Assembly (NCBI GenBank): GCA_031002005.1
Contig: CM061919.1
Span: forward strand, 175,505,121-175,569,120
Direction: 5' to 3'
DNA: 64,000 nt
DNA from: Vandiemenella viatica
Lineage: Eukaryota; Arthropoda; Insecta; Orthoptera; Morabidae
Shown: piece after piece, positions 56,791 through 64,000 of the stretch
Numbering within the stretch: position 1 is the stretch's first letter
Layout of the letters: every line of letters begins with the position of its first letter
The notes under the pieces: model-generated
Databases searched by the model: none
Told to the model about the DNA's origin: nothing
What the model saw: only the letters and a program-made list of their open reading frames with translations
Position numbers and translations under genes: made by a program

Positions 56791-57097
56791 TGCCTGCTAA
56801 CATAGGTTGTTCATATGGATAATCCAGTTTTTATCTCACAACTGGTAAAATCTGTCCGATGTTTACTGAAACATTACTTCTTGAAAATGAACAATGGACT
56901 GATACGGAATTATGAAGTTTTGGAAGGAAGCGCGACAGAATAGCAGATCGATCTAGCAACGTGGTAACGTGCGAGGTAAACTTTCACTATGGCACATTCC
57001 AGAAGTAGCGAAACCAAATAATAATAAAAAAAAAAAACACTACACAGTTTCGCGTAAATTGTTTGAGCTTCGCCAAAACAAACAATAAACGTTGTTA
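56791..57097. other. unannotated spacer
   Basis: Nothing recognised. An A run lies at 57028-57037. Confidence 0.5.
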
Positions 57098-57215
57098 ATT
57101 AAATTTCATTTAATTGCAATGGAGCATATGCCCCAGTTGCAATGGAGCATATGCCCCAGTTGCAATTTACCCACCTACTTTCGCGTTTCACGAGTTTTAA
57201 TTTTAAACTCTTTCA
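57098..57215 (-). repeat. LINE family 2, isolated 3' tail
   Basis: It shares the TTAATTGCAATGGAGCAT end with 63509-63560, followed by CAATTTACCCACCTACTTTC and AAACTCTTTCAG. A 23-bp piece is exactly duplicated in tandem (57114-57136 and 57137-57159). Only the tail of the LINE is present. Confidence 0.7.
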
Positions 57216-58792
57216 GCGCTGTTTACCTTTCCACCTATATAACAATATCCGTAGAAATTTCCTTTTAATTTGAAGTTTTTTAACTAATTTTTCCAACAAA
57301 ACGTATCCAGTTAAGCAATAAATCACAAATTCCCCCAGGGCAGTAAGATTTGTGATGTCACATCTATTTAAAAAAAAAAAAAAAAAAAAAAAAGAGTTGA
57401 AAATTGTTTGTACTAACACTTTTTCGTCACGTGGGGCTTTATCCAAACAGTTTTGCACCGCGTGATTGTCCGTCGGCCTCCGTTGACGACATTCAACGAA
57501 AAACAGGCACAGTCTTTGTAAATGTCCTCTCTGCACACAGATTTATTTCGTTACCAATTTATTGACATTAGAAAATTACTTTAAGTCCATGTTGGGTGTA
57601 TTTTTGTTGTTTTGTGGTTATTGATTACTGTAGTAAATTGAGTAAAACAATAGGTTTAGGCATTCTTTTTATCAAACTATATGAAACATACAGTGCATCT
57701 AATCCTCATAAAAATAAGCAAATCACACAAGACGAAGTTAACACCTCATGGCGTGGTTTGAAATATAGTGACAATTTTAAACGTGCATCTAAATTGCAAG
57801 TAAAATTGACGAAAACAAAATAAATATTATACATATTTCTATTTCAAGCATTCCTTCTTCATCATCGAAACCACCATGAACTCTATGGGCGCAAAAGTTA
57901 GTTCAAGAATGTTTTATCTTATTCTTAAGGCTTCGTACTCTGCTGAAAAATATATTCAGTGCTCTACAACAAAATTATAAAACGGAACCTAAAGCTTTAA
58001 AAGTTGGATTTTGACTTCAGATATTTACTTTGGAGACGAAAACAGTTGATACAAATAAACAAAAACTAAAATCTTTGCTTTGGAATTATTCTTGGTAAGA
58101 AACACTAATTGTGCAAGTCCGACTTGCTCTTATCTGGGCTCTTTTTTTTTAATTTTGAAACTATATCTAAAGCACGTAATTTATAACATACATTATATGT
58201 TTGCTTATTTTCAGAATTAAATAAAGCCGATATTCCCGAATATTATTAAAATATTCAGATTATTCAACCAAATGGTGGCCAGTTACTTCTAACAGTACCT
58301 AAATCCACTCCTTCTTGAGTAAGAATAAAATCAGATTACAATCGGAGCTCAAATGCTGAATCTTAGCAGGTAATTCCGTTAAGGTGATAGATAAAGTAAC
58401 AAGAAAACAATTTCTTTAATTACAGTCATTCAACAAGAAAAAAATGTATTGAAGAGAAAGACCGATGAATGACAAAAATATCGTGATTCTTAAAAACCCG
58501 GTATGGTTCCAGTTCTTATAATTCAAGATACTGTTAGTTGGCCTAGAGCAGATAAAAATCAACTTTAATTGAAGTCGTAAAGGAGATTGCTGCTTTTAGT
58601 GGAGAAAATAATGATCGACGTCACACTAAAGATGTAAGGAGCTCCAAAACAGTGGACGTCCTACAGGCCGAAATATCGAAACAAGGCTATCCTGTCAGTA
58701 TGACGCCTTCCTACACGACTCAAACCGGAGTAAGTTAATTAATCTCCTGTGTTCGCCATAACTGGTAACAGTGTTTCTTATCGGCTGCATAG
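57216..58792. other. unannotated stretch
   Basis: An A run at 57370-57393 may be the tail of an unrecognised plus-strand insert. No credible gene is seen. Confidence 0.5.
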
Positions 58793-58976
58793 TCTGACTC
58801 TGTCGTAGTTGCCTAAACTAATCCTGTAGACCTATCAGGTTCAGGAGATCTACAGTTTAACGTGCCATTTGTACCTCTGAAACATTACACAGTAAGCTGT
58901 GTCAGATTAGAATCGGGGACCGTACGATATCCGGTTAGATACCTTAATCACCGAGCCACCAGACAGCTCGAGATGA
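58793..58976 (-). mobile_element. SINE family B, copy 3, degraded
   Basis: It carries GATCTACAGTTTAACGTG, ACACAGTAAGCTGTG and CCTTAATCACCGAGCCACCA in the same order as copies 1 and 2. The B-box is mutated (AGAATCGGGGAC on the plus strand). It is the most diverged copy. Confidence 0.7.
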
Positions 58977-59338
58977 GCACATTGTGCACATTGTGAAACT
59001 GTGCAAACCAGACTACTCGTTACGTGTTAAACATGGGGACGGTAAGTGCTGCATGGTGCTGTAAGAAACATTGATTCAGCGGTATCAAATTTTTGCCAAA
59101 GGAAGGTGTTCTTTTTATTTATAGATGACAGAGCATGAGTACCTTTAGGCATTACAGTCGGAAATGCCCATCACCAATGTTAATTCATATTGACTATCGT
59201 GTGAAATAACCGGATCTCGATTACGCCGGAAAACGTAAGCTAATTCCGTATGTTTATGCAAGCACTGTAATAAAAACGAATTCACATGATGTGACACCAT
59301 TTCAATATAAATATGTTGCTATCTTAGCAGAAAGCATT
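58977..59338. other. unannotated spacer left of copy 2
   Basis: Nothing recognised. It has no counterpart in the window, because copy 1 begins at the window edge. Confidence 0.5.
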
Positions 59339-59444
59339 CTTCATCCAACGCAGTTACTCATGCCACTGATATTTACAAACTTTCAGGATAGCTAATGAGA
59401 ACTAAAGAAGGTTTAGTGAAATCCATGATCGTCTTTACATGTTA

Positions 59445-60393
59445 TGAAGTGCGTTCAACAAACTTTCAAGACCGATTTTTTTTCCCTGAGTAGGGGAGGA
59501 CCCGCAGACCGGTACCACCAACAGGGTGAAGTAGTGGGGGGGGGGGGGGTGTCAGCAAACGGACCACACCAGCGGCAGTTGCTTCTGAGACGCCTGAGTG
59601 AGCAGATAGCTAGTGGCATGAGTGCGTGACGGTGACACCTGTTGAAAACTCAGGGTCGAAAATTTAGCGTCATTTGCAGCAGCGTTATTCGATAAAGTTC
59701 TGAGCGAAACTGAAAATAAACACACACACACAGACTTTTGGTATGATGCAGGAGGCCTATAAAGAAGCTATGTCATGTGCAATGGTTCTAATGTGGCACA
59801 AGAGGTTCAATTATGACAGCGAGGACGCTGCAGACGACTTTTTTTTTTACTTATGGCTTTACGCCTCGTCGACGGCTAAGGTCATTAGAGGCGGGATGGG
59901 ACTGGGGACAAGAAACGGAAAGAAATTCGGCCATGGCTTTTGAAGGAAACATCCCGACATTCACTTGGAGTGATTTGGGGAAACCATGGCAAACCCAAAT
60001 CTGGATGCCCCGACGGGGGTTTGAACCGGCGTCCTCCCGAATGCGAAGCCAGAGCGTTACCCGCTCACCCACCACACTCGGTTTTGGCCAAGTACAACGT
60101 GGCAACACTGTTGTAGCCCCCTTACAGCCCCGACTAGCCCCCAGTGACTTCTTTTCGTTCCCCCATATCGAGAGAGACCTGGAGGGGAAGTGATTTGACA
60201 CGATTCCAACGATCCAGGCATCTTCGACAAGGTCCCTTGACAGCAATCCGCGCGAAGAGTTCCAGGTAGCCTGTGAACAGTGGAAAAAACGCTGGTAGGG
60301 GTCATACTTCGAAGATTTTTAGTTAGCTGTGAAAAAATGTTTAGAAAATTTTTTGTTCTGAGTCCAGTTTTTAAACTTTGTGAACGCACCTTG
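59445..60393 (+). mobile_element. mariner, copy 2, internally deleted
   Basis: It occupies the same position and has the same ends as 106-1584. The 5' TA is at 59443-59444, and the 3' TA is mutated to AA. About 575 bp of the transposase middle (matching 695-1270) is missing, with the junction at about 60081 directly after the SINE. The C-terminus EFQVACEQWKKRW and YFEDF are better preserved here than in copy 1. Confidence 0.88.
59839..60080 (-). mobile_element. SINE family A in mariner copy 2
   Basis: It is inserted after the same GCTGCAGACGA bases as the SINE at 495-697, so it is the duplicate of that insertion. It is longer in the middle than copy 1 (it keeps the GGCCATGGCTTTTGAAGG part). 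Its right target duplication was removed by the mariner deletion. Confidence 0.88.
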
Positions 60394-60873
60394 AACAATT
60401 GTTCCTGTGAAAATCGAGATTACGAGTTAGAGTGTCAGCTATAAGACATTTTAAAGATTTTGACTTACCATGCTGTTTACATTGCCCCAAATGCTCAAGG
60501 AAGAAGTGCTTTCAAGAGAATGGTGCTCCGAATGGCACCTAGTAATCGCGGGATTATTGTATTAAAATCACAATTTTAATTTTAATTTTGATTCCAATAA
60601 TCAAACTGTTGACGTGGAGCTCGAAAAACGAAACATTGAGAGTGGTGGTAGCGTGTTGAATAATATTTGTGGCCTGCTCATAATTATCGATTTTCCTGTG
60701 GTTGCTGTACATAAAGAGCAAACATGTATTTATAGATTTAAAATTAATTATTATTAAAAAAATTCTACTTGATACGCAAATCATGCACTTCAATCACAAA
60801 AAGTAAAGCGCGAGTCCGTATGCGAAAATTCAGTCTGTGGCGTTTCTTAAGAGAAAGATTTTTACCACCACCT

Positions 60874-62266
60874 TGTAGCGGATTGGATGGGCGGGGAGGG
60901 GGGGGGGATTATTTGCTTACCTTGCACGATTTATAATCTCCATCTTCCACTACTTTATGCAAAGCACATATATTAATTTCAGGAAACAGAGGTGAAACCA
61001 TTACTTCTGTTATTAATATTTAACAAGATCCTAAAATATTGGTTCATTGGGTACTCATTACTGCATAGAGACGGAGGTATATTTACCATTAATCTTAAAC
61101 ATCTGTCTATGCAAAATAAAATTCAACACAATACCTCGTCTTACAAGTGCAACATAGCAAACAAACAATTATCGTTAATTGAAGTTAAGAAATTGAAATA
61201 CATGTACATTACAAAGAGTTGCAAATTCCATATGCAACTGTGGCAAAACCTCTCTTGTACATAACGAGAGCGATCCTTGTATGACAATGATAACAAGAAA
61301 ACCCCAGACTTAACTGGATTACATAGGGCGCCAGGGAGTTAATTTGATCCCACAAATAATAATTATCGAAAGTTTCCAAAATGGATGTCAGTCTTTCAAT
61401 GCAAACTGGAAAAAGAAAAAAAAAAAGCACACGGCTTTTGGACACAAGTAGCTCAGGAATTAATGTCCGGCGGCATAAGAACTCTTACTCATGAGACCGT
61501 TAAAGGGCTATCTCAATGATTCATCTGAGTACACACTGTTTCTGGAGGTATAATTACCGTGTCTGTCTGGCAGCATGCAGCGTCGCAATAAGAGCGCTAT
61601 CGTCTCTCAAACAGCGCACCTGTCCAGGTATGGTAAGGAACTTGTCACGTCAACCAGCACAAATGACAACCTCGACGGGACCTGGCACTCAATCACCCAA
61701 GCTTCCAGAATGGAACCATCAATACTGCTCTGGCAAGTAGTAGCCAGGGCGATAGTCCCAGCACAAGTCACCTCTTCTCGCCTCTCAGAGCTCTTCTCTC
61801 TCTCCCCGGCGAGTATCATGAAAAACACAAAATTTGTAATAATTCCAACCAGGTGAGGAAATAAACACATCTGATTGGCTTCGCAAAAGTCTCTCCTCTA
61901 TGCTGGCTAATACATTGCCTCTTATTTGCAAAGAGTCTTCGGGTTTTGTCGAGATTGTTCGGGAGGATATGTAGAAATTTGCTCACGATACCGAGCGAAC
62001 GTCCATTGAAGGATTCCATCCACAAAATTTCCAGCGTCCAGACTTTCTCACAGGTATCAGTGCCAGAGATAATCCCCTCATTGTCTCGAACTCCGGGACA
62101 CTTCCGGCTCAGTCAGACTGTCGCCCACGCTAACACAACCCTTAGCTCGGTGCGGATTTCTGTCTCCAACTCAAGAAAAGAATATCTATTTATTTCCGAT
62201 GTTTCTTATATCAAACAATAATTAATTTAAATTGTACGAGATGACCCATCTAGTCATCTTGTTACA
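60874..62266. mobile_element. candidate solo LTR (1393 bp, TGTAG...TTACA)
   Basis: The insert begins TGTAGCGG, ends TTGTTACA and is flanked by ACCT at 60870-60873 and 62267-62270. The matching place in copy 1 (2043-2046) has a single ACCT and no insert. TG...CA ends with a 4-bp target duplication fit a solo LTR of Gypsy type. A lone non-coding DNA element is the alternative. Interior frames (for example 60992-61264) show no retroviral-type motif. Confidence 0.7.
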
Positions 62267-62535
62267 ACCTGCTCTGATTAAACTGTTAGACATAAATATG
62301 TAAGAAATTACGACAGTAAAGGGAAATTCGCTCAGTTGTTACTGCAATTATGCTTCGAGCGTCATCGCATTTGCAACAAGTACTGTACAATGTTTTCTGT
62401 TCAAACGCTGAGATATATTTATTTAACAAACCGTGCGGCATCGGTGAACTTTATATTTTTCATCCTACATAGCCTTTAACACAAACGATCACGTGAAAAG
62501 AAATCAGATGTTTTAACTGTTAACGAAAATTCGTC

Positions 62536-62682
62536 CACAAAGAGTTGCAGCTGGACGTGCCAACGAATTACTCTGATGTTCTATTTGTGGACGAAGATGT
62601 TGACGCTTCCAATTTTCCAAGCAACATTCAAAAAGAAAACAAAGAGGGTTCTGTACCAGTAATAAATAAAACTAAGCAATAG
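62536..62682 (+). pseudogene. ORF remnant ii, copy 2
   Basis: The same 49-codon frame and TAG stop as 9242-9388, with VPTNYSDVLFVDEDVDA. Differences are substitutions only. The AG that precedes copy 1 reads CG here. Confidence 0.35.
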
Positions 62683-62874
62683 TTTTAAAGTCCATGGATG
62701 TAGAATAATTAATTTATTTGAATAAAAAAGGCAATGTAATTTTTTATAGGAATATATTGAATATCTACCTGTTGTTTAAGAACTTGCAAATTGTTACTTT
62801 ATTTACAAAGGTTTTAGATAAAATTTATTATTAGAAGTGCTGTTTCACTGAAGTTCTAAATTTAAAATTGCAAA

Positions 62875-63195
62875 ATGACCGATGCAACGAATGAATGTAG
62901 TTACTTGTGACAAGGACAAGCGAGGGAGAAAGAGGAGAAACTCAGGAAACCATGAAATGAATGTGTCCTGCAGACGATAGACTCTCTGACATGGCCAAAC
63001 CATTCAAGAACTGTCTACGTCGAAGTGCATGACAAAATTTTTAGACGCCTCATGGTTGTACTCCGTCATGTTCCAGTTATTTCCCTTGGTATACCAATGG
63101 CAGCAATAGGAAGCAGCATTTCTACGTCTGTCAGAGGATCCATTTCGAAACGCTTGCTTCTTTACATTGCTTGCATAAGAAGGACTGAAGATATG
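62875..63195 (+). pseudogene. ORF remnant iii, copy 2, disrupted
   Basis: It aligns with 15531-15881. The ATG at 62875 is retained, but TGA follows after 11 codons. A stretch of about 30 bases present in copy 1 is missing near 63110. Confidence 0.5.
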
Positions 63196-63508
63196 AAGTA
63201 CTGAGCTGGGTCCAAGTTGTATGTTCCCCGTACATATATCCCAAAAAGTTTCAAACAGATTCGCAAATTACCACACCTCTGTGTTCATGTACAGACTCCC
63301 ATATTCATCCTAAGTTTGGATCTGGGAAATCTGGCAATACTTGTGTCGCATGTTCCTAATCACCAAAAATTCAATTTATTGTTCTCGATTTTTTCCTCCA
63401 TGAATCAACATATCCGTAAAGGAAGACTCATTTTCGTTTTACCAACTGGAACCTTACTGGATCGGTGTAATACCCACTGGTAATGTAGATGTCACCATCC
63501 TTAAGGTT

Positions 63509-64000
63509 ATTTAATTTAATTTAATTGCAATGGAGCATAGGCTCCGGTGGCAATTTCCCTACACACCCATCTTCCCCCTATCCTGCACCTACCTACATTT
63601 GCCCTCTACAAATTTTATCTTTAAATTCTTTCAAAGTTTTCGGTAAATTATTTATCACTTCTCTTGGCAACTCATTCCAATCCCTGACACCCTTACCTAA
63701 AAAAGAGAATCTTCCTACACCCTTGTGCCTGAAATCGAGTGCCAGCTTGTGGTCATGGTCATCTTTTCCCTTCCATGCATTACTTTTTATACCTATTGCA
63801 ATATCTTTCCATGCCTCATCGCCAGTATATGCCCTGTACACTCCCATGACCCTCCTCATTCTCCTCCTGTCTTGCATTGAATCCCATTCCAGCTCCTTTA
63901 TCATATCCGTCACTGATTGCATTCTGCTATAATTTCCAGAAACAAATCTAGCAGCCCTTTTTTGCACCCTCTCCAACTCCTGTATTTGATACGTAAAATG
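63509..64000 (-). pseudogene. LINE family 2, 3' part of ORF and tail, runs off window
   Basis: The minus strand is open for 127 codons (63976-63593): MERVQKRAARFVSGNYSRMQ, then SNAWKGKDDHDHKLALDFRH and VRDWNELPREVINNLPKTL. This is the end of a Jockey/CR1-type LINE ORF2. The 3' UTR and TAATTGCAATGGAGC-type tail lie at 63509-63592, ending in AATTTAATTTAA-like repeats. This copy is better preserved than that at 16553. The catalytic RT part would lie outside the window. Confidence 0.8.

Larger units (their letters stand above)
59339..63508 (+). repeat. duplicated ~4-kb unit, copy 2, nearly continuous
   Basis: It aligns with 1-2171, 9097-9469 and 15406-16150 in order. It lacks the LTR element and mariner 2 found in copy 1, but has its own candidate solo LTR (60874-62266) and a deletion inside the shared mariner. 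On the right it is cut by the 3' end of a minus-strand LINE at 63509. Confidence 0.9.

Noticed and set aside
1..64000. defence island, CRISPR array, toxin-antitoxin or biosynthetic cluster
   Set aside because: There are no regularly spaced identical repeats, operons or bacterial-type genes. All recognisable coding sequence is eukaryotic transposon protein.

Overview
The window looks like 64 kb of insect-type nuclear DNA made mostly of transposable elements. It has no dense gene array, and long open frames are almost absent. The recognisable proteins are all transposon proteins: mariner and Tc1 transposases, a Helitron Rep, hAT, and several non-LTR reverse transcriptases. The SINEs are tRNA-derived, and simple repeats, poly-A/T tails and one 1000-N assembly gap are present. 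This mix fits a large-genome insect (a cockroach, termite or orthopteroid would be plausible), but the host name is a guess. I could not identify any host gene with confidence. No CRISPR, operon, prokaryotic gene or rRNA gene is visible.

Layout. Positions 1-16150 and 59339-63508 are two copies of one unit of about 4 kb. Copy 2 is nearly continuous. Copy 1 has been split into three pieces by a 6.9-kb LTR element (2172-9096) and by a mariner (9470-15405) that itself received a 4.6-kb Helitron (10737-15349), which in turn holds a SINE. Both copies share an older mariner carrying the same SINE. Copy 2 alone has a candidate 1.4-kb solo LTR (60874-62266). Each copy therefore serves as the empty-site control for the other. 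Between the insertions the unit carries three short protein-like segments that I do not recognise.

The middle of the window holds a three-unit tandem repeat (21950-22435), an internally deleted mariner next to a Tc1 element (22563-24288), a LINE 3' fragment (24347-25062), two SINEs in tandem (27751-28237), a hAT transposase fossil (28943-29280), a 1.2-kb TIR element (29981-31198) and a nearly full-length I-like LINE on the minus strand (31870 to about 38280). The LINE ORF2 is split by a 5'-truncated SINE. One SINE (28046-28237) ends in a tail like that of this LINE, which suggests a SINE/LINE partnership.

The right part holds small TIR elements, a 51-bp-arm foldback (41432-41599), a reverse-transcriptase fossil split by a small hAT-type element with a perfect 8-bp target duplication (42274-42480), the N gap (48632-49631), two non-autonomous Helitrons (50223-50982, with a tRNA-like segment, and a candidate at 51235-53331), a pogo/Tigger-like fossil (54362-55590) and a second decayed Tc1 (55644-56790). 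Essentially every coding region is broken. The biology shown is insertion history and parasitism between elements, not a working gene system.
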